The notes below the pieces were generated by a model. The model saw only the letters and a list, made by a program, of their open reading frames with translations. It did no database searches and was not told the origin of the DNA. Shown piece by piece: positions 1 to 8,744 of a stretch of 64,000 nucleotides of DNA (positions are counted from its first letter, which is position 1; each line of letters starts with the position of its first letter). Made by a program: the position numbers and the translations under genes. Source of the stretch: DRPG01 sp964655065 (GTDB taxonomy: Bacteria > Myxococcota_A > UBA796 > GCA-2862545); NCBI GenBank assembly GCA_964655065.1, contig CAZZLC010000010.1, forward strand, positions 106,422 to 170,421, written 5' to 3'.

Positions 1-72
1 ACCGGCGAGGATTGGGACTTGCCAACGGCGGGTAGCAGGATACTTCGCTGGACATCTGTTCAGAGAGCTGCC

Positions 73-1332
73 ATGCCGGACGCACACGTACTCTCGCAAG
101 GCGACGAGGTCGTCACGGGTCAGATTGCCGACACCAACGCGGCCTGGCTCTCGGACCAGCTGACCACCTTGGGCTTCACGATCCGGCGACACCTCGCGGT
201 GGGCGACCGGCTGCCCGACCTCGTGGAGGCCCTCCGCGACATCGGAGCGCGCGGTGGGCTCTGCATCTGCACCGGGGGCCTCGGCCCGACCGACGACGAC
301 CTCACCACCCAGGCGGTGGCCGACGCCTTTGCCCGCCCCCTCGAGCTCGACGAGGAGGCCCTGCGGCAGATCCGGGAGCGCTACGCGCGCGCGAGCCGAC
401 CCATGCCCGCCGTCAACGAGCGTCAGGCCTGGCTTCCCCGGGGGGCTACCCGCCTCGACAACGACTGGGGTACCGCCCCGGGCTTCGCCTTCGAGGGCGG
501 AGAGGCCTGGTTCGCCTGTCTCCCGGGGGTTCCACGCGAGATGCGAAACCTGTTCCGGGAGCGGGTGCTCCCCCTGGTGCGCAGTCGCTTTGCCCTGCGT
601 CCGGGTCGGCTCGTCACCTTGCGTTGCGTCGGCGTCGGGGAGTCCGATCTCCAGCAGGTGATCACCGGGTGGAGGGTCGAGGGGTGCACCGTGAGCTTTC
701 GAACCAAGCTCCCCGAGAACCACGTCAAGCTGCGCTTCGAGCCCACGGTGAGCCCCGACGCCGTCGTCGCCGCCGTGGAAACCATGCTGGACCGCATCGG
801 GCGCTGGGTGTTCACCGTCGAGGGTTCGCCGGCGGTCCTCGCAGGCTTCGACACGGGCGGAGGTTCTCACGCCGAGACGGTGGCGCGTCTCGTCGCGGCC
901 CGAGGCCACACCCTGGCCGTGGCCGAGTCGTGCACCGGCGGGCGGATCGCCGCCGCGTGCACGGCCATCCCCGGTTCGAGCCGCTGGTTCCTCGAGGGCC
1001 TCGTGACCTACTCGAACGCCGCCAAGGTGCGGCTGCTCGGGGTCGCCGAGGCCGACCTCAACACCCACGGGGCGGTCAGCGAGCCGGTCGCCCACCAGAT
1101 GGCCAGCGGGGTCCGCGAGCGCGCGGGCACCACCTGGGGCATCGGGGTGACGGGGGTGGCGGGGCCGGAGGGCGGCAGCCCCGACAAACCGGTCGGCACC
1201 GTTCACATCGCGGTGGCGGGTCCCCGCGGCACCACCCATCGCCGCTTCCAGCTCCCGGGCGACCGGGAGCGCATCCAGAACCTCGCCGTAGCCTCGGCGC
1301 TCGAGATGCTCCGGCTCCGCCTCCTCGCCTGA
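73..1332 (+). CDS. cinA: CinA family protein (NMN deamidase / competence-damage inducible)
   Basis: A 419-residue CinA with two domains: an N-terminal molybdopterin-binding-like (MoaB/Mog) domain, with the GQIADTNAAWLS start and the CTGGLGPTDDD loop, and a C-terminal PncC-type domain containing AVAESCTGG and GVTGVAGPEGG. The family hydrolyses nicotinamide mononucleotide and ADP-ribose in pyridine nucleotide salvage. Reading is open from 19, but the family N-terminus fits the ATG at 73, where the conserved core begins almost at once; the Shine-Dalgarno match there is weak. It lies 127 bp upstream of recA on the same strand, a linkage common in bacteria. Length matches the family. The deamidase role is family knowledge; the sequence shows the domains. 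Confidence 0.93.
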   Translation: MPDAHVLSQGDEVVTGQIADTNAAWLSDQLTTLGFTIRRHLAVGDRLPDLVEALRDIGARGGLCICTGGLGPTDDDLTTQAVADAFARPLELDEEALRQIRERYARASRPMPAVNERQAWLPRGATRLDNDWGTAPGFAFEGGEAWFACLPGVPREMRNLFRERVLPLVRSRFALRPGRLVTLRCVGVGESDLQQVITGWRVEGCTVSFRTKLPENHVKLRFEPTVSPDAVVAAVETMLDRIGRWVFTVEGSPAVLAGFDTGGGSHAETVARLVAARGHTLAVAESCTGGRIAAACTAIPGSSRWFLEGLVTYSNAAKVRLLGVAEADLNTHGAVSEPVAHQMASGVRERAGTTWGIGVTGVAGPEGGSPDKPVGTVHIAVAGPRGTTHRRFQLPGDRERIQNLAVASALEMLRLRLLA

Positions 1333-1459
1333 CGGGGAGCGTTCTCTTCCCTCCACCTTTTTCCGCGGACAACTTCTGGTCTGTCGACGAGTTCTAGACG
1401 TCTCTGACGGGCGCGAACGGAGGGGGCGCCCACCACCATCCTTCGACTACGGAGCCATC

Positions 1460-2503
1460 ATGGCTGACGAACGCAGCAAGGCCATCGACGCCGCCATCGC
1501 GTCCATTCACCGGCAGTTCGGCAAGGGCGCGATCATGCGCTACGGCGATGCCGAGATCCCGCAGGTTCAGTCGATCTCCACCGGCTCGCTCGGGCTCGAC
1601 ATCGCGCTCGGTATCGGCGGGCTTCCCCGTGGTCGGGTCGTCGAGATCTACGGCGCCGAGTCCAGCGGCAAGACCACCCTCGCCCTGCAGGCGATCGCGC
1701 AGGCCCAGAAGCTCGATGGCACCGCCGCCTTCATCGATGCCGAGCACGCGCTCGACCCCAAGTACGCGCGCAACCTCGGGGTGAAGGTCGACGAGCTGTT
1801 GATCTCGCAGCCCGACAACGGTGAGCAGGCCCTCGAGATCGCAGAGACGCTCGTGCGCTCTGGCGCTATCGACGTCGTGGTCGTCGACTCGGTCGCCGCG
1901 CTCGTGCCCAAGGCGGAGCTCGAGGGAGACATGGGCGATGCGCTTCCCGGCGCTCAGGCCCGACTCATGAGCCAGGCGCTGCGCAAGCTCACCGGAGCCA
2001 TTCACAAGTCGCACTGCGTCGTGATCTTCATCAATCAGCTCCGCGAGAAGATCGGCGTGATGTTCGGCAGCCCGAAGACCACGACCGGGGGCAAGGCGCT
2101 GAAGTTCTACTCGTCCGTCCGCATGGAGGTCACGCGCATCGGCGCCGTAAAGAAGGGCGAAGAGGTTCTCGGCAACCGCACCAAGGTCAAGGTCACGAAG
2201 AACAAGCTCGCACCTCCGTTCCGCACCGTCGAGTTCGACATCGTCTACGGAATTGGCGTGTCCCAGGAGGCCGAGCTCGTCGATCTGGGCGTGAGCACCG
2301 GAATCGTGCGCAAGAGCGGCTCGTGGTACTCGCTCGGCGAGCAGCGAATGGGCCAGGGCAAGGATAACGCCTGCGCCTATCTCCGTGAGAATCCGGAGAT
2401 GGCCGAGCAGATTCGCGATCACGTGCTCGAGCACTTCGGGGTCGCGGAGTCTCTCGACAACGGGGTAGCGGTGCACGAGCCCTTGGTCCAACCCGAAGCC
2501 TGA
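1460..2503 (+). CDS. recA: Recombinase RecA
   Basis: A full-length 347-residue RecA that forms ATP-dependent filaments on single-stranded DNA, drives strand exchange and stimulates LexA self-cleavage. Walker A is GAESSGKT (residues 65-72), with Ala where many RecAs have Pro. The DNA-binding loops, the NQLREKIGVMFG segment and the TTGGKALKFYSSVR segment are intact. The C-terminal tail is acidic, as usual. The ATG has a GGAG ribosome site seven bases upstream. The 127 bp before it contain a palindrome AGACGTCT near 1397, but I could not assign a convincing LexA box. A small hairpin follows the gene. Confidence 0.97.
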   Translation: MADERSKAIDAAIASIHRQFGKGAIMRYGDAEIPQVQSISTGSLGLDIALGIGGLPRGRVVEIYGAESSGKTTLALQAIAQAQKLDGTAAFIDAEHALDPKYARNLGVKVDELLISQPDNGEQALEIAETLVRSGAIDVVVVDSVAALVPKAELEGDMGDALPGAQARLMSQALRKLTGAIHKSHCVVIFINQLREKIGVMFGSPKTTTGGKALKFYSSVRMEVTRIGAVKKGEEVLGNRTKVKVTKNKLAPPFRTVEFDIVYGIGVSQEAELVDLGVSTGIVRKSGSWYSLGEQRMGQGKDNACAYLRENPEMAEQIRDHVLEHFGVAESLDNGVAVHEPLVQPEA

Positions 2504-2556
2504 CCCAGTCCTGACAAGTTGCGACGGCAGCCGGGGACCGAAAACGTTCTCTCCAA

Positions 2557-2578
2557 AACGAGGGCCCCCCGGCTCGTT
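2557..2578 (+). terminator. Weak hairpin after recA
   Basis: AACGAG and CTCGTT form a 6-bp stem around a 10-base GC-rich loop, followed by CTCTTCC rather than a clean T run. It sits 54 bp after the recA stop and may end recA transcription. The evidence is only the inverted repeat and its position. Confidence 0.35.
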
Positions 2579-2663
2579 CTCTTCCACGGGTTGTGTCGAA
2601 TTTCTTGTCGTGGGGGCGCTCCTCCCCCCTCCTTCGGCCACCCGTCGAGACCAGGACGAAACG

Positions 2664-3257
2664 GTGAGCCGTCGGTTGCCACCCGTACTGGACGCGGCGA
2701 TTGTGGTCGACGTCGAGGCCACCTGCTGGGACGCTGCCGAGGACCCGGTCTTGGCCACGACTCAACGCAACGAGTGCGAGATCATCGAGATCGGCGCCGT
2801 GCGCTACCCCCTCGACGACGCGCCCCCATTCCGGGGCGTCGTCCGCCCCCGTCGGCACCCGAGACTCTCCCGATTCTGCACCTCGCTGACCGGGCTCACC
2901 CAGGCCGACGTCGACGGCGGACGCTCGTTCCCGTCCGTCTATGCCGACTTCGTGGCCTGGTGCGGAGACGGGGACGTCGTGGCGAGCTGGGGAAGCTTCG
3001 ACGCGCGGCAGCTCGCTCGGGACTGCCGCCGCCACGACCTGCCTCGACCCGCGTGGCGCTCGGTGAACCTCAAGCCGTGGTTCGCCAAGGTCGCCCGACA
3101 CCGGGGGGCGCCCCGCAATGGCTGGATGAGCCTCGCCCGTGCCCTGGATCTGGCCGGGCTCGGCTTCGAGGGAACCCCTCACCGCGCGGTGGCGGACGCT
3201 CACAACACCGCGCGGCTGGTCGCCTGGGCGAACGAGGCGATCCGCGACGCGGGCTGA
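2664..3257 (+). CDS. DEDDh-type 3'-5' exonuclease (ERI1/KapD-like)
   Basis: A 197-residue exonuclease of the RNase T/DnaQ fold. Motif I is VVDVEATCWD, with both metal-binding acids plus the extra Cys-Trp seen in the ERI1/KapD/Snipper branch. Then come the EIIEIGAV strand, a motif II region around SWGSFDARQLARDC and a C-terminal HRAVADAHNTARL, giving the His-x4-Asp pair of motif III. The family trims 3' ends of RNA or DNA; the substrate here is unknown. I chose the GTG at 2664 because CAGGACGAA lies just upstream and the domain starts soon after. An ATG at 2610 is in frame but would add a tail rich in Pro and Arg. Same strand as recA, probably a separate transcript. Confidence 0.82.
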   Translation: MSRRLPPVLDAAIVVDVEATCWDAAEDPVLATTQRNECEIIEIGAVRYPLDDAPPFRGVVRPRRHPRLSRFCTSLTGLTQADVDGGRSFPSVYADFVAWCGDGDVVASWGSFDARQLARDCRRHDLPRPAWRSVNLKPWFAKVARHRGAPRNGWMSLARALDLAGLGFEGTPHRAVADAHNTARLVAWANEAIRDAG

Positions 3258-3292
3258 AAGGCGTGGGGCCGACCAGCCCGCTGACCCGTGGC

Positions 3293-5059
3293 TCACTCGA
3301 GGGTGAGCGAGAGTCCTGTCGCCCCGGGCGCGATCGGTGGCGCGACTGCCGCCGGACCGTCCTCCTGGGTGCCTGCGTTGCCATCCCGATCCACGTGCGC
3401 CTTCAAGATCAGCTGGTCCGGAAGCGGCCGACGCGACCACATCGGCAGCATGTCCTGCTTGGTGATGCGGAACGAGATCGGGAAGGTCGGATTCGGGAAA
3501 CGCTTCGCAGCGATCGGAGGCCCTCCGCCCGCCGCGGAGCGCAGGCTCACGAACAGCACGCCCGAGGCGTCGCGGCCCGGCGCGAGCGCCACGGTGCCTT
3601 CGGCCAGGACACCGCCACCGCTCGCCGCCGGAGCCGGCGCCGCGGCCTGGGCCGGCGAGCCATCGCGGGTGAGCGTGACCTGCAGACCCTCCGCACCCCT
3701 CCGCACCCCTCGTACCACAGAAAGCGGCGCATCTTCCTTGGTCATTGCGTTCCCGTCGAGGTCGATGCGCACCGTCAGCGTGAGCTGATCAGGCACGGCC
3801 GTCGCCCCCCCACCCATCGCGCGCATGTCGGCGGTGGTGATCTGGAACGGACCCGGGAATCGGGCGGGAACCTTGATGGCGGCCACCGGCGGCCCCGCGT
3901 TGTCCGGGCCCTTCACGCTGACGAAGACGACCTCGTTGCCGAGGAGCGTGCCTCGGGCCGCGGGGTCGATGTCGATCGTGCCACGCACGATCAGGTCACC
4001 GCTCGGCGGCGGGGGAGCGCCGGGCGACTTCCCGTCCGCCAAGGCCTTCGCATCGGCCAGCACCCGAGTCAGGTTCGGATTGTTCGGGTCCTGCGCGATC
4101 GCGGCCTCGAGCGCGGTCACCGCCTCGTCGAAACGGCGGAACTCCATGAGCACGAGCCCCTTGTAGAAGAGCGACAGCAGGTGGTTCGGATCGTCAGCCA
4201 GCACCTCGTCGAACGAATCGATCGCCTTGTCGCCCATGCCGATCATCATCCGGAGAACGCCACGATACGCCCGGCCGTCCTTGTTCTTCGGGTCGATCTC
4301 GAGAACCTGGTTGTTGTACTCCATGGCGGGACCCGGCACGTTTGCCGAGAGATACAGCTGGGTGAGCGTGTTCAGCGTGGAGAGGTCCTGGGGATTCTCC
4401 TGAAGCTGAGTCTCGAACGCTTCCACCTGCGCCCGGATCTGCGGAGGCGCCCCCTCGAGGCCCTCCGGAGCTGTGTTGTCCTGCGTCACGATGTCGCTAC
4501 CCGTGATCGGGTCGCCCTCGCGGCGCTCGCGGGTGTCGCTCTGCAGCCCGATGTAGAGCAGGCCGACCACCGCCACGGCGGTGAGCGCGGTGAGCGCTCC
4601 GCGCCACTCGGGCGCGAGCGCGTCCCAGAAGGCCATCACTCCCGCAGGCGGCGAGGCCTTGTCGGCCGCCGGTGGGGCACCGGCCGTGGACTCCGCGGGA
4701 GCCTCGGCAGGCGCATCCCCTTCGCCATCGACATCGTCTTCGAGCTCGCGCAGCGCCTGCGCTCCGCGGGCGAGCAGCTGCTGGCGCTCGACCTCGTACT
4801 GCCCGGGGTCCATCTTGGACTTCTCGACCTCGAGCTGACGGAGCGCCTCGACCACTTCGTCGCGCGTGGCGCTGAGATCGATCTCTCGAGCTTCCTCGTC
4901 GATCGAAGCGTCCGACTCGACCTGCCGAGCAAGGAAGACGTAGCCGAACACCACGCCCAGCACGAGCACGGCCAGCGGGGTGAGCCAATCCTGATCAGCG
5001 CCGCCGTGGGGATTCGCGGCCCAGGCTGCAGTGGCCCAGATCAACAGCAACGTGGTCAC
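3293..5059 (-). CDS. ccmI: Cytochrome c biogenesis protein CcmI with duplicated C-terminal domain
   Basis: A 588-residue last gene of the ccm operon. Order: a short N-terminal membrane segment, a second hydrophobic stretch (WLTPLAVLVLGVVFGYVFLA), a cytosolic linker with a coiled-coil-like EVVEALRQLEVEK segment, a third membrane helix near residue 180, then a periplasmic TPR domain (about residues 215-345) that in CcmI presents apocytochrome c to CcmFH. The C-terminus contains two tandem copies of the CcmI carboxyl domain, recognisable by VVFVSVKG..GPPVAAIKVP and VLFVSLRS..GGPPIAAKRFP, each with a downstream PDQL segment; most CcmI proteins carry one. Start is a GTG overlapping the ccmH stop (GTGA), which suggests translational coupling. 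Confidence 0.88.
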   Translation of the reverse strand: MTTLLLIWATAAWAANPHGGADQDWLTPLAVLVLGVVFGYVFLARQVESDASIDEEAREIDLSATRDEVVEALRQLEVEKSKMDPGQYEVERQQLLARGAQALRELEDDVDGEGDAPAEAPAESTAGAPPAADKASPPAGVMAFWDALAPEWRGALTALTAVAVVGLLYIGLQSDTRERREGDPITGSDIVTQDNTAPEGLEGAPPQIRAQVEAFETQLQENPQDLSTLNTLTQLYLSANVPGPAMEYNNQVLEIDPKNKDGRAYRGVLRMMIGMGDKAIDSFDEVLADDPNHLLSLFYKGLVLMEFRRFDEAVTALEAAIAQDPNNPNLTRVLADAKALADGKSPGAPPPPSGDLIVRGTIDIDPAARGTLLGNEVVFVSVKGPDNAGPPVAAIKVPARFPGPFQITTADMRAMGGGATAVPDQLTLTVRIDLDGNAMTKEDAPLSVVRGVRRGAEGLQVTLTRDGSPAQAAAPAPAASGGGVLAEGTVALAPGRDASGVLFVSLRSAAGGGPPIAAKRFPNPTFPISFRITKQDMLPMWSRRPLPDQLILKAHVDRDGNAGTQEDGPAAVAPPIAPGATGLSLTLE

Positions 5060-5568
5060 TCGTCCTCCAGCTCGGCGAGCAGACGCTGCTCGTAGCGATC
5101 CTTGGCCACCGCCCCGGTGTCGGAGGGGAGTTCGTCTTCCTCCTCCTTGCTCCAGCGAGAGACCGTCGCGGCCACGAATGCTCCGCCGCCGAGCAGGAAC
5201 AGCGCGGGGCCGAACCACACGATCCAGTTGAATCCACGATTCGTGGGCTCGAGAAGGACCCACTCCCCGTAGCGGTCGACGAAGTAGTCCTTGATCTGGT
5301 CTTCGGAGTAGCCGATCCGCGCCAGCTCGCGGATGCGGTTCAGCATGTTGACCGCGGCTGCACTGGTGGAGTCCTTGACCGACATGCCCTGGCACACCGG
5401 ACACCGCATTTCGGCGCCGAGCTTCATCGCCAGCCGCTCGGCCGCCTCGGGCGAAGGCTCGGGCCCCGGGGGGACCCCTTCGATGAGCACCGGCTCCTCG
5501 GAGCCCGCGGCAGCGGCCGGCTCCTGCGCGAAGGCGCTCGTGAACAGCAACATGAGGAGAGTGGTCAT
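5056..5568 (-). CDS. ccmH: Cytochrome c biogenesis thiol oxidoreductase CcmH
   Basis: A 170-residue membrane-anchored periplasmic protein that reduces the CXXCH cysteines of apocytochrome c together with CcmG. An N-terminal signal sequence (MTTLLMLLFTSAFAQ) is followed by an Ala/Pro/Glu-rich linker and the diagnostic motif RCPVCQG, with Cys56 and Cys59. One transmembrane helix (FNWIVWFGPALFLLGGGAFV) follows near residues 115-135, then a short charged cytosolic tail. The start ATG overlaps the stop of ccmG (ATGA), and the stop overlaps the GTG of ccmI. Confidence 0.95.
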   Translation of the reverse strand: MTTLLMLLFTSAFAQEPAAAAGSEEPVLIEGVPPGPEPSPEAAERLAMKLGAEMRCPVCQGMSVKDSTSAAAVNMLNRIRELARIGYSEDQIKDYFVDRYGEWVLLEPTNRGFNWIVWFGPALFLLGGGAFVAATVSRWSKEEEDELPSDTGAVAKDRYEQRLLAELEDE

Positions 5569-6125
5569 TGGGCCCGAATCCGGTCGAGCTCGGCCCGGAG
5601 CTTCTGGGGCGTCAGCGGGCCGACCTCCTTGTGGGTGATGCGACCCGTGCGGTCGATGAAGAACGACTCGGGCACGCCGCCGACGCCGTAGTCGAGCGCT
5701 ACCCGACCCGAGCTGTCGTCGAGGTTCGGATAGCGCACGCCCCGCTCCCCCAGCGATGCCATCAGCTGGGTGTAGGGGGGCCGGCGCATCTGCATCTCCA
5801 CTGCGGCGTTCTCGTCGCTGTAGATGATGCCCAGGAACTGGACGTCGGTGTACTCGCGCGCCGCCTGGAGCAGCATCGGATGCTCCATCTTGCACGGCCC
5901 GCACCACGTCGACCAGAAGTTGATGAACACCGGCTTGCCCTCGAGCTCGTCGAGCGTCCAGACGTTGCCCTGAAGATCCGCCAGCTGGAAGGTGGGCGCA
6001 TCGCGGCCGGTCAGCTGGTCGGGCAGCGCCTTGGGGTCCTTGCCGAAGCCCGACGCGAGGAGGGCCACAATCAGCAGGGTGACCGCGACCCCCACCCCCA
6101 TGATGGGCCAGTTGACGCGGTTCAT
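5565..6125 (-). CDS. ccmG: Thiol:disulfide interchange protein CcmG/DsbE
   Basis: A 186-residue membrane-anchored periplasmic thioredoxin. An N-terminal helix (about residues 8-26) is followed by a thioredoxin fold with the active site WCGPC (Cys75, Cys78) and the cis-Pro loop GGVPESFF. It reduces CcmH or apocytochrome directly during haem ligation, taking electrons from a CcdA/DsbD-type protein that is not in this window. Start chosen at the ATG overlapping the ccmF stop (ATGA); the open frame extends further upstream, but that extension is antisense to ccmF only. Confidence 0.95.
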   Translation of the reverse strand: MNRVNWPIMGVGVAVTLLIVALLASGFGKDPKALPDQLTGRDAPTFQLADLQGNVWTLDELEGKPVFINFWSTWCGPCKMEHPMLLQAAREYTDVQFLGIIYSDENAAVEMQMRRPPYTQLMASLGERGVRYPNLDDSSGRVALDYGVGGVPESFFIDRTGRITHKEVGPLTPQKLRAELDRIRAQ

Positions 6126-8161
6126 GCCGCCGCCTCCTCCCGACGCCGGCGCGCCGCGGGCAACAGCACGATCACCGAGCCGCCCGCAATGACGGCCATC
6201 GAGACCCACAGCCACACCTGGAAGGGCTCGTGGATCACCCGCACGATGATGTTCTGCTGGGTCTCGCTCACCTGGAGGATCGAGAAGTACAGGTCGTGGG
6301 TCGGCGTGCTGTGCACGGCAGGCGTGAAGATCGGCTGACCCGCCATCTTGCCCTGCAGGTAGCGGTTGAGACGCGGCGCGAAGTCACCGACCCCGTCGAC
6401 GGTGAACGTGGCCACGGTCGAGACGCGGTGAGGCTCGTTGCGATCCTCGGCGCCGAGGAACGTGAACTCGTAGCCAGCGAACTGCGCGGACTCGCCAGCG
6501 TCGAGGTTGAACTCCTGCTCGGTGCGGAAGCCCTTGGTCATCGCGAGCGAGAACACCGCGAGCATCACCCCGTAGTGGGCAATGTGACCGCCAAATCGAC
6601 GTCGAGCCTTGGACCACACCCGTTGGGCAGAGACCTGCAGGCCCTCGTCGGGCTTGCTGGTGAGCCTCGCGCGCACGGGCTCGACGAACTCGTTGAGGTT
6701 GGCGTGGAGGGCGAACCCGATGAGGGCGATCGTGATCACCGTCCACGGTTGGCCGTAGCCGAACGCGATGGTCAGCACGCCGAACACCACGCCGGTGACC
6801 GCCGGCCACATCAAGCGTCGAGCCGCGCGCTCGGGCTGTACGCCGCCCCAGGGGAGGGCCGGACCGACCCCCATGAGGAACACGATGAGCAGCCCGATGG
6901 GCAGCGCGAACTTGTCGAAGTAGGGCTCACCAATCGACAGCCGCTTGCCCTCGATCGCCTCGGCGAGCAGGGGGTAGCAGGTCCCGAGCAGCACCATGAA
7001 GGTGAAGGCGCTGAACACGGCATTCTGCGCCAGAATCGCGGTCTCGCGAGAGAACAGTCCGCCGTGATCCGGCCGGTGGCCGAGCCGGTCGTCGTTGGCG
7101 CGAGCGACGTCGTCGAGGGCGTGGGACCGGAGAGCGAGCAGGGCCACCGAGTAGAGGAACGCGAACGCGATGAACCAGAGGAACGCGGGCCCGATGTCGG
7201 ACTGGGTGAAGCTGTGGACCGAGTTGAAGACCCCGGACCGCGTCATGAAGGTGCCGAGCAGGGTGAGCAGGAACGTCGACAGCCCGAGCACCAGCGTCCA
7301 GTCCCGAAGCTTGCCCTTGCGCTGGAGAACCATCGCGGAGTGGATGAACGCGGTGCCGGTGAGCCAGGGGTGGAAGCTGGCGTTCTCGACCGGGTCCCAC
7401 GCCCAGGCGCCACCCCAGCCGAGCACGGCGTACGACCACCAGCCGCCGAGGATGATGCCCACCGTGAGGAAGGTCCAGGGGATCAGCATCCAGCGACGCA
7501 CCGGTACCATCCAGCCGGCCTCGAGCCGGCCCGCGAGGAGCGCCGCGCACAGCAAGCTGAACGGCACGCTCATGCCGACGTAGCCGAGGTAGAGCGTGGG
7601 CGGGTGGATGGCCATGAGCCAGTGGTTCTGCAGCAGCGCGTTCGGTCCGGGACCGTCACCCATCTGCCGGATCCCCTCGAGGATCTGGGGATCGGTCGGC
7701 GCGAACGGATTCGCGATGCTCGCGACGAGGAAGGCGAAGAAGATCGAGATGCCCATGAGCACGTGGAGCGCCCACGGCGTGTACTCGCGGTACTTGTCGC
7801 CGAGCGACCACACCGTCAGCGCGGTGTAGATGCCGAGCACGCCGCCCCAGAACAGGATCGAGCCGTTCAAGCTCGCCCAGAGGCTCACGATCGTGAAGTA
7901 GAGGGGCGTCTGGGTCGAGCCGACCTCGGCCACGTAGGAGACGCCAAAGTCGTGGGTGACGAGGGCGTAGACCATGACCAGGTTGGCCGCGATCATCGAC
8001 GCCGAGAAGCCGTAGGCGCTGTTGCGGGCGAGCAGCCAGGCCTGGGCGTTCTTGCGGTAACCCGCCCAGAACCCTGCCAAGCAGCCCATTCCAGCAAAGA
8101 AGACGCTGAGCAGGACGAGAAAGCGTCCGATTCCCGGAACCAGGGTGTCGCCGTCCATCAT
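6122..8161 (-). CDS. ccmF: Haem lyase subunit CcmF
   Basis: A 679-residue integral membrane protein with about 14-15 hydrophobic helices; it ligates haem from holo-CcmE to apocytochrome c. The tryptophan-rich haem-handling motif WGGAWAWDPVENASF is intact, as are the flanking histidines in loops such as HPPTLYLGY and AFIHSAMV. Length matches the family. Two adjacent ATG codons open the gene; the first overlaps the ccmE stop. It is the largest gene of the block, followed by ccmG with a 4-base overlap. Confidence 0.96.
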   Translation of the reverse strand: MMDGDTLVPGIGRFLVLLSVFFAGMGCLAGFWAGYRKNAQAWLLARNSAYGFSASMIAANLVMVYALVTHDFGVSYVAEVGSTQTPLYFTIVSLWASLNGSILFWGGVLGIYTALTVWSLGDKYREYTPWALHVLMGISIFFAFLVASIANPFAPTDPQILEGIRQMGDGPGPNALLQNHWLMAIHPPTLYLGYVGMSVPFSLLCAALLAGRLEAGWMVPVRRWMLIPWTFLTVGIILGGWWSYAVLGWGGAWAWDPVENASFHPWLTGTAFIHSAMVLQRKGKLRDWTLVLGLSTFLLTLLGTFMTRSGVFNSVHSFTQSDIGPAFLWFIAFAFLYSVALLALRSHALDDVARANDDRLGHRPDHGGLFSRETAILAQNAVFSAFTFMVLLGTCYPLLAEAIEGKRLSIGEPYFDKFALPIGLLIVFLMGVGPALPWGGVQPERAARRLMWPAVTGVVFGVLTIAFGYGQPWTVITIALIGFALHANLNEFVEPVRARLTSKPDEGLQVSAQRVWSKARRRFGGHIAHYGVMLAVFSLAMTKGFRTEQEFNLDAGESAQFAGYEFTFLGAEDRNEPHRVSTVATFTVDGVGDFAPRLNRYLQGKMAGQPIFTPAVHSTPTHDLYFSILQVSETQQNIIVRVIHEPFQVWLWVSMAVIAGGSVIVLLPAARRRREEAAA

Positions 8162-8613
8162 TGGCGGACCTCACCCTCGGCGAGCGTCTTCTGCATCTTC
8201 TCCATGTCGATCTCGCCGTCGGGCGCCTCGTACTCGTTCGAGTGCTTCACCATGACCTTGTCGGCGGTGAAGACCTCGTTGGCGGCGAGCTTGCCCTCGA
8301 CCACCACGCCGATGCCCTCGCGGAACATCTGCGGAGGGTTGCCCTCGCTCTCGACGTGCACGGTCGTGGTGCCGTCGGTCACGTCGAAGCTCATGTGAGC
8401 GTTGGAGGTGTCGTGGTCGAGCGTGCCCGGCACGACCATTCCCCCGAGGCGCACCGTCGCCTCCCGGGCGTTGGGCGCGGACATCAGCTCTGAGGGCGAC
8501 CAGTAGTACACGAGGTTGTCGCCCATGTCACTGACGGAGATGGCGAACAAGGCCCCGGCGGCCACGAGCACCGCACCCAGTCCAAAGAGTCGCTTCTGCA
8601 TGGCATCGGTCAT
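8158..8613 (-). CDS. ccmE: Periplasmic haem chaperone CcmE
   Basis: A 151-residue protein with an N-terminal signal anchor (about residues 8-26) and a beta-barrel OB-like periplasmic domain. The covalent haem-binding His124 lies in VMVKHSNEYEAP, with Tyr128 as the expected axial ligand (HxxxY). It receives haem from CcmC and carries it to CcmF. The N-terminus was set at MTDAMQKRL, four bases inside the end of ccmD; longer readings run back through ccmD and ccmC in another frame and are not coding. The C-terminal tail is short and acidic. Confidence 0.95.
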   Translation of the reverse strand: MTDAMQKRLFGLGAVLVAAGALFAISVSDMGDNLVYYWSPSELMSAPNAREATVRLGGMVVPGTLDHDTSNAHMSFDVTDGTTTVHVESEGNPPQMFREGIGVVVEGKLAANEVFTADKVMVKHSNEYEAPDGEIDMEKMQKTLAEGEVRQ

Positions 8614-8744
8614 GAGTTCTGCTCCCGTCGGCGAACGAACAAGCTCGCCGCGTAACCTCCGACGAAGATCCAGGTGACCAGGTAGGCGGGAACTACGAAC
8701 TCCCACCCCCCGGTAATCACGCCCCCCTGGGCGACGAGCGGCAT
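8610..8744 (-). CDS. ccmD: Haem exporter subunit CcmD
   Basis: A 44-residue protein with one transmembrane helix (FVVPAYLVTWIFVGGYAASLF) and a short basic tail RRREQNS, the typical CcmD size and shape. It is tucked between ccmC (its ATG overlaps the ccmC stop as TGATG) and ccmE (its stop overlaps the ccmE start). In the family it is needed to release holo-CcmE from CcmC and the CcmAB ATPase. Sequence conservation in CcmD is low, so the call rests mainly on position and topology. Confidence 0.88.
   Translation of the reverse strand: MPLVAQGGVITGGWEFVVPAYLVTWIFVGGYAASLFVRRREQNS

Noticed and set aside
1333..1459. LexA box before recA.
   Set aside because: An AGACGTCT palindrome is present, but it does not match a LexA consensus I can name for this group.
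2519..5095. A long plus-strand frame through the exonuclease and ccmI.
   Set aside because: No family features; it overlaps two well-supported genes in other frames.
6230..8398. A 722-codon plus-strand frame opposite ccmF.
   Set aside because: Composition dominated by Glu, Arg, His and Gly, with no domains; ccmF is unambiguous.
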